The notes: generated from the letters alone by a model not told the origin. DNA of 64,000 bases from an uncultured Candidatus Binatia bacterium (GCA_958295985.1 OY282432.1:62001-126000); one strand, 5' to 3'. Counted from the first letter of the stretch, positions 1 to 10,389 are shown. Translations and numbers: made by a program.

Positions 1-1610
1 CTAAGCGTATTCTTGAAGCTGGGCCTGTCAGGCGGAGTCTTACCGTCGCCCACGTCGATGGCAGTCTCGTTAATGACGAGTTGATAGGCCGATGCGGCGG
101 TTCCACCTGGAAAGCCGTGCTTCGTCTTGGTGATTCGAAAACCTGCGTTGAAGGCTTCAAGATACTGGTTGATGCGCTTCTCGTAGGGTTTCACTACATT
201 GTTCGTGTGTGCCTCGAGCTGTGCGCGAACCTCGTTCTTTCGCTGTTCAATCGCGTTTTTATCGCTGGAAAACCGTTTGTAATCGGCGCATAGCCCGGCA
301 ACCTCATCGGTATGACGAACTTTGACGGCCCTGCGGCGGGCGAGCTCGGCTTCTGCGACCTGCATGTCTGCTACACCGGTTTCCTCCTTTTTGGTCGCGA
401 TAAGAGAGTTGACCATATCGATGGCGTCGGCAACCTTCTGTGCCCTGGCGTAAGCGTCTTCGTAGGCTTTGGCAGCACTGTCAAAGACAGCGTCGGGCTG
501 CCGGATGGGCTCCAGGGGTGCTCGATCCTTGCGCTCTAGCGCGGCTTGCCTAAGTGCGCGGACTGCCTCAGACAGGTCATCGGAGATGGCAACGGACACC
601 GGATCGAACGTACAATATCGACTCCAGAAATCGACTGCACCTCTGTTTGCTGCGACGACGGCATTCAGGCGGCCTATTGTGACCTCGCCGAATCGTTCGG
701 TGATCTGATTGCGCATAACCGTGACATCGTCCCGCAGAGCCTTGTAGCGGTCACTGAACACAGCCCGAAACGCGGCGATAAGAAGAAGACCTCTGACGTT
801 CTGTCCACAGAAGGGGCAGGTTTCACCGTCGGCGTGTTCCAGCCCCCTTGCGATCCAATTGCTTCCTTCCGTCCCCATGCTATGCTTTTCAATGTGTTCG
901 GAGAGACGGGTTTCAGCGTCCTGGGCGATATCGTCGATGGTGCGCGCAAGCAGGGAGCCAAAGCCATCGGGCAGAGTCGGCAGGACGATCTTGGACAGTG
1001 GCGGGCGGTCGTTGAGCTGCTTGGCTTGGCGTATGGCCTCAACGGTCTTCTCCTCTTCCGTTATTCGGGTATCAATTTTCGGATCAGAAGGAAGAACGAT
1101 GAAGTCATCGAGCGTCATACCTGCGGGAATGCGAGGTTGGATAGCCCTGGTTACCTCAGTGATATCGCTGGTTTTCCTGCGGCCTTGTCTGGCAAGGTTA
1201 GCTTCTTCCTCGGCGAGGCTTACCCCTTTCTCTCCAATGATGACTCGATACAAATTCCGCCTTTGGTCGATTGCCACTGTTTCGCCGGAATGGACGTTTT
1301 CAGCGACGAACACATCGTCGAAGATGGCGAGTGCCGGGTAGGCGGCAGACCAAGCTGTGCCGTCGAAGCACCTCACACCGTCGGAGAACAACAGCTCGAC
1401 GGTTGGCGGATCCTCGACACCGAGAGTCCGCCGACCGGCAATATGGGCTGGGTCGTTGTTTTTTAGCGAGCGTAGGACCGCACAAAGCGTGGTCTTGCCA
1501 TAGCCGTTGGCACCCAAAATGAGCGTATGGTGGGAAAGCTGCGAGTCACCAACAGCAGCGGAGTTCCGGAACCGGCCAATGTTCTTGATCCGGATAATTT
1601 TTTTAAGCAT
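1..1610 (-). CDS. RloC-like AAA_13 SMC-type ATPase (partial, C-terminus beyond the window)
   Basis: The frame is open from ATG 1610 to the left edge, giving 536 codons with no stop. It begins MLKKIIRIKNIGRF and has a Walker A, GANGYGKTT, near residue 34. A stretch reading LAIFDDVFVAENVHSGE follows, typical of the AAA_13 (PF13166) family of PrrC/RloC and Rad50-like ATPases. Charged, coiled-coil-like sequence then surrounds a CPFC motif at Cys265/Cys268, which resembles the zinc hook of RloC. RloC is a DNA-damage-responsive anticodon nuclease ATPase often found beside restriction systems. Its nuclease domain lies C-terminally, so it would fall outside this window and cannot be judged. The gene diverges from a restriction endonuclease across 179 bp and is lower in GC than the core genes. 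It could instead be another AAA_13 defence ATPase. The start lacks an obvious Shine-Dalgarno. Confidence 0.8.
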   Translation of the reverse strand, partial: MLKKIIRIKNIGRFRNSAAVGDSQLSHHTLILGANGYGKTTLCAVLRSLKNNDPAHIAGRRTLGVEDPPTVELLFSDGVRCFDGTAWSAAYPALAIFDDVFVAENVHSGETVAIDQRRNLYRVIIGEKGVSLAEEEANLARQGRRKTSDITEVTRAIQPRIPAGMTLDDFIVLPSDPKIDTRITEEEKTVEAIRQAKQLNDRPPLSKIVLPTLPDGFGSLLARTIDDIAQDAETRLSEHIEKHSMGTEGSNWIARGLEHADGETCPFCGQNVRGLLLIAAFRAVFSDRYKALRDDVTVMRNQITERFGEVTIGRLNAVVAANRGAVDFWSRYCTFDPVSVAISDDLSEAVRALRQAALERKDRAPLEPIRQPDAVFDSAAKAYEDAYARAQKVADAIDMVNSLIATKKEETGVADMQVAEAELARRRAVKVRHTDEVAGLCADYKRFSSDKNAIEQRKNEVRAQLEAHTNNVVKPYEKRINQYLEAFNAGFRITKTKHGFPGGTAASAYQLVINETAIDVGDGKTPPDRPSFKNTL

Positions 1611-1789
1611 GTGTGTGATTTTTTCTATTCTGCCCAGAATGCCCGCCCTTTGTACGACTCTGACCTTGGTGCCCATAGACAGGCGGTAAGTGGTATGAAG
1701 GGCTCCCTTGATTCGGAGGCGTGTGGCATCATTCGGGGGATCAAAGACTGCCCGTTCATCAGACTGAATGCGGAAGCAAGGCCTATCTT

Positions 1790-2677
1790 ATGAACACGCA
1801 AGAAATTCTCGCATCGGCATCTGTCCACCTCCAGCAACTCCCTGGACACGTGTTCGACATTCTGACGATTTCCAAGCCGCAGACGCCAAGCGCCACCATC
1901 AACTTGACAAAAGTTCTCTCGAAGCTTTCTCCTTTCCTTGGAAACCTGATTGAGTTTAACACCGTCGAGTTTCTGAACGCTCAACCTGAGTATCGGCCGT
2001 TTGGCAGGTGGATGCGACAGGACCCTGGCTTCCCGGATACGGTCTTCGTTGGGTCCGTTACGCCTACACCGGGTTTTGAAATCAAGGCATGGTTTCCTTT
2101 TTCCACGGAAATAACAGCACGGTTCAAGGACAGCCAAGAACACTTTGCACACGACCAGACTCATATTTGCCTTCTAGCGTGGCTGCCCGATCATCTGTTT
2201 TACGGTAAGCCGCGTATCATCGACGTCTGCATCGTCTCTGGTCGGTCAGTAGCCGAATCGAGGGACGTGCACTACCATAATCCACCCGACTACCTTGTGA
2301 TTGAGCCAGAGGACACAACGACGCGCACCCGCAATCTCCAGCAGACCAACACCAACGGGTACAAATTCCAAGGAACATCGGAGCAGCTTGCTAAGGCGCA
2401 GAAACTGACCGACGATTGGGGCCTACAAGCGCACGGCTATCAGACGACGCCGGCATACCAGACTCAGCTACGGCAATTGCTCGCGGCTTTCCCTTATCGA
2501 CTCGATACCAATTTCGCCAAGATGGATCGAATCATGCACCGAGGTATCGAGAGCTTCAAACAGCGAGTCTTGAATCGAGAATTGCATGGCATGGAAATCA
2601 GCAAGTGGAACCGCATACTTTATGGGAAGTCGGACGAAGCGAAGCAGCAAGCGCTGGAAGACCTTGATCAGGGCTAA
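1790..2677 (+). CDS. Type II restriction endonuclease (PD-(D/E)xK type)
   Basis: A 295-residue protein that should cleave DNA at a short site protected by the neighbouring methyltransferase. A PD-(D/E)xK core is visible: Glu56 in LIEF, Pro82-Asp83 in GFPDT, then Glu97-Ile98-Lys99 in GFEIKAW. The later segment HNPPDYLVIEPEDT and the Gln/Asn-rich LQQTNTNGY resemble restriction enzymes annotated next to DNA methyltransferases; this is recalled family likeness, not a search. ATG 1790 was chosen because the conserved region begins soon after it; an upstream in-frame ATG at 1721 would add 23 residues. The stop overlaps the stop of the convergent methyltransferase gene (shared ctaa). Specificity cannot be read from the sequence. 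Confidence 0.78.
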   Translation: MNTQEILASASVHLQQLPGHVFDILTISKPQTPSATINLTKVLSKLSPFLGNLIEFNTVEFLNAQPEYRPFGRWMRQDPGFPDTVFVGSVTPTPGFEIKAWFPFSTEITARFKDSQEHFAHDQTHICLLAWLPDHLFYGKPRIIDVCIVSGRSVAESRDVHYHNPPDYLVIEPEDTTTRTRNLQQTNTNGYKFQGTSEQLAKAQKLTDDWGLQAHGYQTTPAYQTQLRQLLAAFPYRLDTNFAKMDRIMHRGIESFKQRVLNRELHGMEISKWNRILYGKSDEAKQQALEDLDQG

Positions 2678-3762
2678 GGAAAGGAGGGTCGGCGAGCTTC
2701 TTCAGCAAGCCGCTTGATCCCATAGTGAAAATAGGTTGGGTCGATTTCTGCGCCAAAACCACGCCTGCGGCCAAAGCGTGCAGCCATACACGCCGTGAAC
2801 AACCCCCCGAAAGGCTCCCAAATGATATCGCCTTCATCCGATGAAGCATTGATGATCATGCGTATCAAGTCAAGGGGTTTTTGATTGAGGTGGATGGCTT
2901 TTCCTGAATCTCCATTAAGTTTGCGCCGTTCTGATCCTCGAAGGGCTGGACGGTCCCATACGTTGGTAAAACCGTGTGGACAGTCGAACTTGGAACGCAT
3001 CGCCGCCCACTGTTCGGCCGTTCCGGGCTGTTGTCCATCAATGGAAAAATAAGGACATCCCGTCTGGTTGCCATGCGAATTCGCGTATTCTTGTAGTCGA
3101 AGGAACATCTCGGGTGGTGGAAAGTACCAAAGATGGCCCTGGTTCAGATATTTCCGCGTTGCGGCGTCCGCGACTCCACAAGCGTCGTTGGCCTTGCGAA
3201 GTGGTAGTCCGGAACGCTTCCATTCCCGCAAGAGCCATTTCTTGAGAACAAGGCCATCTATCCGGGCCTCATACACGTACTGGACACACACTTCAGAGAC
3301 AACGGGAAAGCGGCGGATCCGACGTGTATTCACGTTGCCGGCAATGTGACCTTTACCCTTGTTCCAGATGTTGGCGTTCACATAGCGCCATCCATGGGCT
3401 TCGAGTAAGGGATGAACGGCAGCCCAACCAATTTCCGAGTTCCAGAACCACAGGGTTGTCGCTGGCGTCGCGTACTGTGACCATGCATCAATGTGCGGGC
3501 GGTACCAACTTGGCAAATCCAAGTGATCCGAAGTATCCCCCTCGAATCCAAGAACGCCATAGCCGCCATCAGAGACGATAACGGTCGGGGTTTCCCATCG
3601 ACTGTAGCAGTCGAGACTATCTCCCAGTTGCACATGTATGAACTCGTCCGACCACTTGTTTGCCGTTTCGGAGGAGACAACCGACTTTACGGCGCGACCG
3701 CGGCCTACGGTACTCGTCGGTGTGGGCCGTCTAGCTGGAGCCGTCAGTCCCGAGGTCGTCAT
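2674..3762 (-). CDS. DNA methyltransferase (N6_N4_Mtase type) of a type II RM system
   Basis: A 362-residue amino-methyltransferase predicted to modify adenine-N6 or cytosine-N4. The catalytic motif IV appears as SDGGYG at residues 64-69, a variant of S/D-PP-Y. The AdoMet-binding motif I appears late as WEPFGG at about 315-320, after LNQKPLDLI. This circular order (IV before I) is that of beta-class enzymes. Between them lie TTLWFWNSEIGWA and GHIAGNVN, typical of this subfamily. ATG 3762 is preferred because GAGAG sits seven bases upstream; a TTG two codons earlier is also in frame. It is convergent with, and overlaps by 4 bp, the restriction endonuclease gene. GC and codon use match the endonuclease, not the core genes that follow. 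Confidence 0.85.
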   Translation of the reverse strand: MTTSGLTAPARRPTPTSTVGRGRAVKSVVSSETANKWSDEFIHVQLGDSLDCYSRWETPTVIVSDGGYGVLGFEGDTSDHLDLPSWYRPHIDAWSQYATPATTLWFWNSEIGWAAVHPLLEAHGWRYVNANIWNKGKGHIAGNVNTRRIRRFPVVSEVCVQYVYEARIDGLVLKKWLLREWKRSGLPLRKANDACGVADAATRKYLNQGHLWYFPPPEMFLRLQEYANSHGNQTGCPYFSIDGQQPGTAEQWAAMRSKFDCPHGFTNVWDRPALRGSERRKLNGDSGKAIHLNQKPLDLIRMIINASSDEGDIIWEPFGGLFTACMAARFGRRRGFGAEIDPTYFHYGIKRLAEEARRPSFP

Positions 3763-4041
3763 AGCCAAGCTCTCGTGATTCTTCTTGGAAACTCATCGTT
3801 TCTTTCATGAAAACGCCGGGTGTCGCCCGGTTCCAATGCTTGATAGCGACAGCACCTGTTTTAGTATCACTTAAGACGTTCGATCTGCAAGAACTTCTTC
3901 TCGGTATCTTCTCGGTGACGTCCGTTGCCTTGCGCTTCTTTCAACTCCGGGCTATTTGATGGTTTTGATTCGGTTCAAGACTTCTATCCCTTTGATGACC
4001 GCACCGTCGGCGACGGACGAGCGCGATAGCCTGGAGGTGTC

Positions 4042-5160
4042 ATGGCCTTGTTCTTTCATTCTCAAGACGTGGATGAATTGGTTCCCTTCCCGGAAGCCGT
4101 TTCCATCACCGAAGCGGCGCTCAAGAAGATCGCCACCCCCGAGGGTGTGAACGCGCCTCGCAAGCGACTGAATTTACACAGGAACGTAGGAGAGGCCCCG
4201 TTCGACACGGTGCTCAACATCTACGCCGGCGGGGCCGCGAGCTACGGCGCGGTGGGCGCCCAGGTGGCGCTGCATCGCAAGGCCATCGTGGGCGACCAAC
4301 AGCGGCGTCCGCCGTACAATCCCGACCAGACCGAGCTGGCGGTGATCTACGACGCCAATACCGGGACGCTGCTGGGAATCATGGCCCATCGCCCCAAGCA
4401 CGCCGCGGGGGTCGCGGACCTGAGGACGCCGGCCACGAGCCTCGTCGGACTCGACCGGCTGGCCAGGGGCGACGCCCGGAAGGTGGGAATCTACGGGTCC
4501 GGGAACCAGGCGTACTCCACGTTCGTTGGATTGACCGAGTTGAGGCAGATCGACAGCGCCAAGGTGTTCAGCCCCACCAAGGCACACCGGGAGGCCTTCG
4601 CGAGGAAAATGACCGAAATCACCGGCGTGCCGGTGGAGCCCGTTGAGGAAGGCCCCCGGGCGGCCCAGGACGTGGACATCATCCTGTGCATGACCAACAC
4701 CAACGTCCCGGTCATCGACGGCGACTGGCTGGAGCCGGGCCAGTACATCATCTCGGTCATCGGCAGCAACATCGAGCTGGTGAAGAGCGGCAACCTCGAC
4801 AAGCCCCGCCGGGAAATCGACGACGGGACGCTCAGGCGGTGCGACTTCATCGTCGCCCTGTCCCGGGAGCAGGCGGTGGACTCCCAGCAGGGCGACATCT
4901 ACTGGCCGGTCCAGGACGGCGTCATTACCTGGGACAAAGTCGTTGATATTGCTGATATCCTGACCGGCAAAGCCGAGGGGCGCACCAGCGACGACCAGAT
5001 CATCCTGTACAAGAATCAGGGCGGTCAGGGCATCGTCGACCTGGCTTTGGCCAGGAGGCTGTACGATCTCGCACGGGAGCACCGGAAAGGGTTTGATCTC
5101 GATATCCGGCCGCGGGAGAACTGGTGGGTTCAGGGCGGCCGGGAAGATTACTGGACGTGA
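4042..5160 (+). CDS. Ornithine cyclodeaminase/mu-crystallin family protein
   Basis: A 372-residue NAD(P)-dependent enzyme of the ornithine cyclodeaminase/mu-crystallin family. Members act as ornithine or alanine dehydrogenases/cyclodeaminases or ketimine reductases, so the substrate is not fixed. The Rossmann motif GSGNQA lies at residues 152-157, preceded by the family segment DLRTPATS near 127-134. ATG 4042 follows a clear GGAGG at four bases. The C-terminal region is longer than in many members (WWVQGGREDYW at the end). The gene marks the return to high-GC core sequence after the RM locus and stands alone, with about 100 bp to the next gene. It may be linked to arginine/ornithine use, given the arginine decarboxylase at 12.7 kb, but that is inference. 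Confidence 0.85.
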   Translation: MALFFHSQDVDELVPFPEAVSITEAALKKIATPEGVNAPRKRLNLHRNVGEAPFDTVLNIYAGGAASYGAVGAQVALHRKAIVGDQQRRPPYNPDQTELAVIYDANTGTLLGIMAHRPKHAAGVADLRTPATSLVGLDRLARGDARKVGIYGSGNQAYSTFVGLTELRQIDSAKVFSPTKAHREAFARKMTEITGVPVEPVEEGPRAAQDVDIILCMTNTNVPVIDGDWLEPGQYIISVIGSNIELVKSGNLDKPRREIDDGTLRRCDFIVALSREQAVDSQQGDIYWPVQDGVITWDKVVDIADILTGKAEGRTSDDQIILYKNQGGQGIVDLALARRLYDLAREHRKGFDLDIRPRENWWVQGGREDYWT

Positions 5161-5261
5161 GCCGTATCTTGCCAGCCATTTGTATGATACCGGCCCCTAC
5201 GCTATAAAACCCGGTTCAGACCTCGAGGTTTGCAGGGTTTTCCCGCCCTTCTGGAGTTCGG

Positions 5262-5609
5262 ATGGCCAAGACGGATGTACCCGAAACGGTAGTGTGCCCG
5301 AACTGTAACCACAACGTCGTTATCCATCTCTACCAGGTAGACAGCACCATCAACAGCTCCCAAGGGCACTTCCACACGGTCCACCATCGCCGTGAGCCGG
5401 CATACACGGTCTACTGCATCAACTGCGGGCATTTCATCACCAACGACCCCACGGGCAAGTCGCCCAAGGCAGCCAAATCCACGGCCGTCGGGCAGGAAAC
5501 CGCCAGGCCCAAGGCCGCGAAGACGGCGCCCTCGAAGCGGGAGGCCGCGCGGCCGGTCAAGCCGGACTCCGACCGGACCTCGTCCAGGAAGAAGAAACGG
5601 AGCGAGTAA
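5262..5609 (+). CDS. Small zinc-ribbon protein with basic tail, unknown function
   Basis: A 115-residue protein with two CxxC pairs (CPNC at 12-15 and CINC at 52-55), spaced as in a zinc ribbon. From about residue 65 the tail is rich in Lys, Ala and Pro and is probably disordered. It could bind nucleic acid or another protein. No known family is recognised. The high-GC codon use fits the host. The stop lies 10 bp before the ATG of PEP carboxykinase, so the two may be co-transcribed. A longer reading frame in another phase covers the tail but is the over-extended start of the next gene. Confidence 0.65.
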   Translation: MAKTDVPETVVCPNCNHNVVIHLYQVDSTINSSQGHFHTVHHRREPAYTVYCINCGHFITNDPTGKSPKAAKSTAVGQETARPKAAKTAPSKREAARPVKPDSDRTSSRKKKRSE

Positions 5610-5619
5610 AGGGGAACGC

Positions 5620-7374
5620 ATGGTTGCGAATGAGTCGGTCCGAAAGTTCGTCAAGGAAGCGGCAGCCATGTGTCGCCCGGATGATGTCGTATGGTGTGAC
5701 GGCTCGGAAGAAGAGCGGGAGCGGCTGACCCGGGTAGCGATCCGGGTTGGAGACCTCATTCCCCTGGATCAGCAGACCCTGCCCGGCTGCTACCTCCACC
5801 GAAGCGCCGCCAATGACGTGGCGCGCACGGAGCACCTGACTTTCGTGTGCTCGCGCGAGCAAGACGACGCCGGTCCTTCCAACAACTGGATGGCGCCGGA
5901 CGAGGCCTACGACCGGCTCGGCAGGATCTTCGACGGTTCCATGGCCGGCCGGACCCTGTACGTCGTCCCTTTTCTCATGGGACCCGCAGGCTCCCCCTTC
6001 AGCAAGGTCGGCATCGAGCTCACCGACAGCGTCTACGTCGCTTTGAGCATGCGGGCCATGACCCGCATGGGCAACGTCGCCCTGGAGCACCTCGGCGACT
6101 CGGATGACTTCACCCGGGGGCTCCACTCGAAGGCGGACCTTCACATCGACCGGCGGTTCATCTGTCACTTTCCCGAGGAGAACACCATCTGGAGCGTGGG
6201 GTCCGGCTACGGCGGCAACGCATTGCTGGCGAAGAAATGCATGGCCCTGCGGCTGGCCAGTGCGCTCGGGGCGCGGGAAGGCTGGCTCGCGGAGCACATG
6301 ATGATCGTCGGAATCGAGAGCCCGGAGGGCGAGACCACCTATGTCTGCGGCGCGCTGCCCAGCGCCTGCGGCAAGACCAACCTGGCCATGCTGGTACCGC
6401 CCGAGTCCATGAAGGGTTGGCGCGTGTTCACGGTGGGCGACGACATCGCGTGGCTGCGGGTGGGCGACGACGGGCGGCTGTGGGCGGTGAACCCGGAAGC
6501 CGGCTTCTTCGGCGTGGTTCCGGGCACTAACTCCAGGACCAACCCCAACGCCATGCGCACGATCCAACAGAACACCATCTTCACCAACGTGGGGCTCAAG
6601 CCCGACGGCGGCGTGTGGTGGGAAGGGCACGACGATCCCGTGCCAAGAAGCGTCACCGACTGGCGCGGCCGCTCGTGGAATGCCTCCAAACAGGGGACCG
6701 TGGCGCATCCCAACAGCCGGTTCACGGTCCCCGCCGGCGAATGCCCCTCCATCTCCCCCGAACGGGAGAACCCCAACGGCGTCCCCATCAGCGCCATCCT
6801 CTTCGGCGCACGGCGGCAGAAGCTGGTTCCCCTGGTGTACCAGGCCTTCGACTGGGCCCACGGGACTTTCCTTGGCGCGACCCTGGCGTCCGAGACCACC
6901 GCCGCGGCCACCGGAGCGGTGGGAGTGGTTCGGCGCGACCCCATGGCGATGCTGCCGTTCTGCGGCTACAACATGGGCGACTACTGGAATCACTGGCTCT
7001 CCATGGGCAAGCGGCTGACCCGTCCACCCAAGATCTTCCGCGTGAACTGGTTCCAGAGAGACGACCGGGGCGGGTTCCTGTGGCCGGGGTTCGGAGAGAA
7101 CCTGCGCGTGCTCCGGTGGGTCATCGAGCGCTCACGGGACCGCGGGACCGCGGACGAGAGCCCCATCGGCTACCTGCCCAAGCCATCGGACATCGACTGC
7201 AACGGCGCGGACTTGCCGGACGGCGCCATGAGCCGGTTGCTGCACGTGGACCGTGACGGCTGGCGCACCAACCTGCGGAGCCAGTCGGAGTTCTTCGAGA
7301 AGTTCGGAGACCGGCTGCCGGCAGGGATTCGCGAGCAGCACGATGGTTTGAGGCAAAGGCTCAGAGCCGGGTAA
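5620..7374 (+). CDS. pckG: Phosphoenolpyruvate carboxykinase (GTP)
   Basis: A 584-residue GTP-dependent PEP carboxykinase (EC 4.1.1.32) that converts oxaloacetate to PEP at the entry to gluconeogenesis, or the reverse in anaplerosis. The P-loop reads GALPSACGKTN at residues 244-254, including the reactive Cys of the GTP-type enzymes. GDDIAWL (kinase-2), FPEENTIWSVGSGYGGN, NHWLSMGK and the C-terminal NWFQRDDRGGFLWPGFGEN are all in place, and the length is usual for the family. ATG 5620 was chosen because AAGGGG precedes it; the frame is open further upstream, but that part is antisense-like and overlaps the zinc-ribbon gene. The stretch after it to the amt gene (7375-7643) has no gene. Confidence 0.97.
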   Translation: MVANESVRKFVKEAAAMCRPDDVVWCDGSEEERERLTRVAIRVGDLIPLDQQTLPGCYLHRSAANDVARTEHLTFVCSREQDDAGPSNNWMAPDEAYDRLGRIFDGSMAGRTLYVVPFLMGPAGSPFSKVGIELTDSVYVALSMRAMTRMGNVALEHLGDSDDFTRGLHSKADLHIDRRFICHFPEENTIWSVGSGYGGNALLAKKCMALRLASALGAREGWLAEHMMIVGIESPEGETTYVCGALPSACGKTNLAMLVPPESMKGWRVFTVGDDIAWLRVGDDGRLWAVNPEAGFFGVVPGTNSRTNPNAMRTIQQNTIFTNVGLKPDGGVWWEGHDDPVPRSVTDWRGRSWNASKQGTVAHPNSRFTVPAGECPSISPERENPNGVPISAILFGARRQKLVPLVYQAFDWAHGTFLGATLASETTAAATGAVGVVRRDPMAMLPFCGYNMGDYWNHWLSMGKRLTRPPKIFRVNWFQRDDRGGFLWPGFGENLRVLRWVIERSRDRGTADESPIGYLPKPSDIDCNGADLPDGAMSRLLHVDRDGWRTNLRSQSEFFEKFGDRLPAGIREQHDGLRQRLRAG

Positions 7375-7558
7375 ACCGCACTCCTCCTGCCCATCTCCTG
7401 CCCATTCATTACGCAGTTGCCCGCTTGTTGAGCAGTTAGCGGCCTCGTCATCCCCTTCCCCTACGCTGCGGCCGGCGCTGCATAAACCCCCTCTCCCATG
7501 GGAAAACGGGAGGCAAAGGCCGGGTGAGGGCATACAACAGTCCTGCCCCTCCACGCAT

Positions 7559-7574
7559 TGGCACTCTATTTGCT
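7559..7574 (+). promoter_or_regulatory. Sigma-54 promoter of amt-glnK
   Basis: TGGCAC, five bases (TCTAT), then TTGCT: an exact match to the -24/-12 consensus of sigma-54 promoters. It lies 70 bp upstream of the amt start, so transcription should begin near 7586. Sigma-54 control with NtrC is the rule for ammonium transporter/PII operons. No convincing NtrC site was seen between 7375 and 7558. Confidence 0.88.
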
Positions 7575-7643
7575 TCTTCCGTTATCATCCGCCCGGCGTA
7601 ACGAACCGCCGGGAAGGAAAATACTGTTTCAACGGGGGACAAA

Positions 7644-9251
<1,608 letters not shown>

Positions 9252-9267
9252 ATGCCTCCCACCCGTG

Positions 9268-9294
9268 CGGGGGCGGGTTTCGAACCCGCCCCCG
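9268..9294. terminator. GC-rich hairpin after glnK, terminator-like or repeat copy
   Basis: Two perfect 12-base arms (CGGGGGCGGGTT / AACCCGCCCCCG) flank a 3-base loop, 17 bp after the glnK stop. It has no T-run, so it is not a textbook intrinsic terminator. A partial sequence of the same kind (GGGGCGGGTTTC) occurs near 50768, so it may also be a copy of a dispersed palindromic repeat. Confidence 0.55.
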
Positions 9295-9421
9295 GCGGGC
9301 CGCCGAGCAAGCCGCCGCCATGAGCGGCGGACCGCGGGAGCGCCGGGATAGCGCTGGCGGATCCTGGCGTGTTCGTGTAGGAACCCGCCAGGGAACCGTG
9401 CCCGACAGCCTGGAGGCCCGC

Positions 9422-10297
9422 ATGCTCATTCGTTTCATCACATTCGGAGAAAACCCCGCGGTCGTCATCGGACGCGAACGCGACCTCTTTGCCTCGCACG
9501 GGCTCCAGGTGGAGACCACCATCACACGCAACTCCACCGAGCAGATGCGCGGCCTCAGCGTCGGGACCTACGACCTGGCCTCCACGGCCTTCGACAACGT
9601 GATGGCGTGGTCGGGGCGCGAGGGCGCCGACATCCACGCGGTTGCCCGGGCCTCTCAACGCATGTCGCTGCCGGTGTACGTGCGGCCCGAGGTTCACGAA
9701 TGGGATGACCTGCGCGGCCGGCTGCTGGCGGTAGACGCGGTGGACACGGCCTATGCCCTGGTGCTCAGGCGGATCCTGCAGGCCCACGGACTGGACCTGA
9801 ACCGCGGCGACTACCGGCTGGACGGGGTCGGCGCCACCAAAGCCCGCTTCGAGTCCATGAAGAGCGGCAAGACCTTTGCCGGCATCCTGAACCCGCCCTG
9901 GGACAAGCAGGCCGAAGACGCCGGCCTGAGACGCATGGCCGACTACCGCGAGGTTCTACCGGACTACCCGGGCGGAGTCTTCGCCGTGACCACCCGGTGG
10001 GCGGCTTCTCATCGCGCGGATCTCGTCGGCTTTCTCAAGTGCCTCATCGAGGCCGTCGGCTGGGGCAACGATCCCGCCAACCGTGCCGCTGCCCTGCAAC
10101 TGCTGCGGGACGCCCAGGGGCTCGATGAGCCAACCGCGGCCAAGGAACTGGGCTCGCTGCCGGCAACCACCGCTCTCGATCTACCCGGGCTGCAGGTGCC
10201 GTTGGACCTGCGCGTCTCGTTCGACATGACGCCGGGCAAAGGCACGAATCTCTCCGCCTACTACGACCCGCAGTACCACGCCGAGGCCGCCTGCTAG
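9422..10297 (+). CDS. NMT1/THI5-like ABC substrate-binding protein without signal peptide
   Basis: A 291-residue protein of the SsuA/NMT1-like periplasmic-binding fold (family of nitrate, sulfonate and pyrimidine-precursor binders). Visible features are LFASHGLQVE, TYDLASTAFDNVMAW and the domain-2 stretch GILNPPWDKQAE. ATG 9422 has GGAGG six bases upstream. The mature-like N-terminus MLIRFITFGENPAVVIGRE carries no signal peptide or lipobox, and the possible upstream extension is Arg-rich and not a signal either. No ABC ATPase or permease gene adjoins it. It could be a cytoplasmic ligand-binding protein, an enzyme-like THI5 relative, or a stray component. Ligand unknown. Confidence 0.7.
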   Translation: MLIRFITFGENPAVVIGRERDLFASHGLQVETTITRNSTEQMRGLSVGTYDLASTAFDNVMAWSGREGADIHAVARASQRMSLPVYVRPEVHEWDDLRGRLLAVDAVDTAYALVLRRILQAHGLDLNRGDYRLDGVGATKARFESMKSGKTFAGILNPPWDKQAEDAGLRRMADYREVLPDYPGGVFAVTTRWAASHRADLVGFLKCLIEAVGWGNDPANRAAALQLLRDAQGLDEPTAAKELGSLPATTALDLPGLQVPLDLRVSFDMTPGKGTNLSAYYDPQYHAEAAC

Positions 10298-10389
10298 TCG
10301 TTGATTCCGTGCGGCAGCCCGGGTCCCCCGCGGCGATTCGTGATTGAAGCCCGGTCGGGTTTGTAGTAGCTTCTTGTGCTCCCGTTGCC

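Noticed and set aside
546..1466. A 306-codon plus-strand open frame
   Set aside because: The minus strand over the same bases encodes the AAA_13 ATPase with Walker A and CPFC motifs; the plus frame has none.
5392..5619. N-terminal extension of PEP carboxykinase
   Set aside because: The added residues are Arg/Pro/Ser-rich, overlap the zinc-ribbon gene in another frame, and a good ribosome site precedes ATG 5620.
7470..7550. Possible repeat (CCCCTCTCCCATGGG and GGGTGAGGGCAT)
   Set aside because: It resembles fragments of common dispersed repeats but no complete copy or clean palindrome could be delimited.
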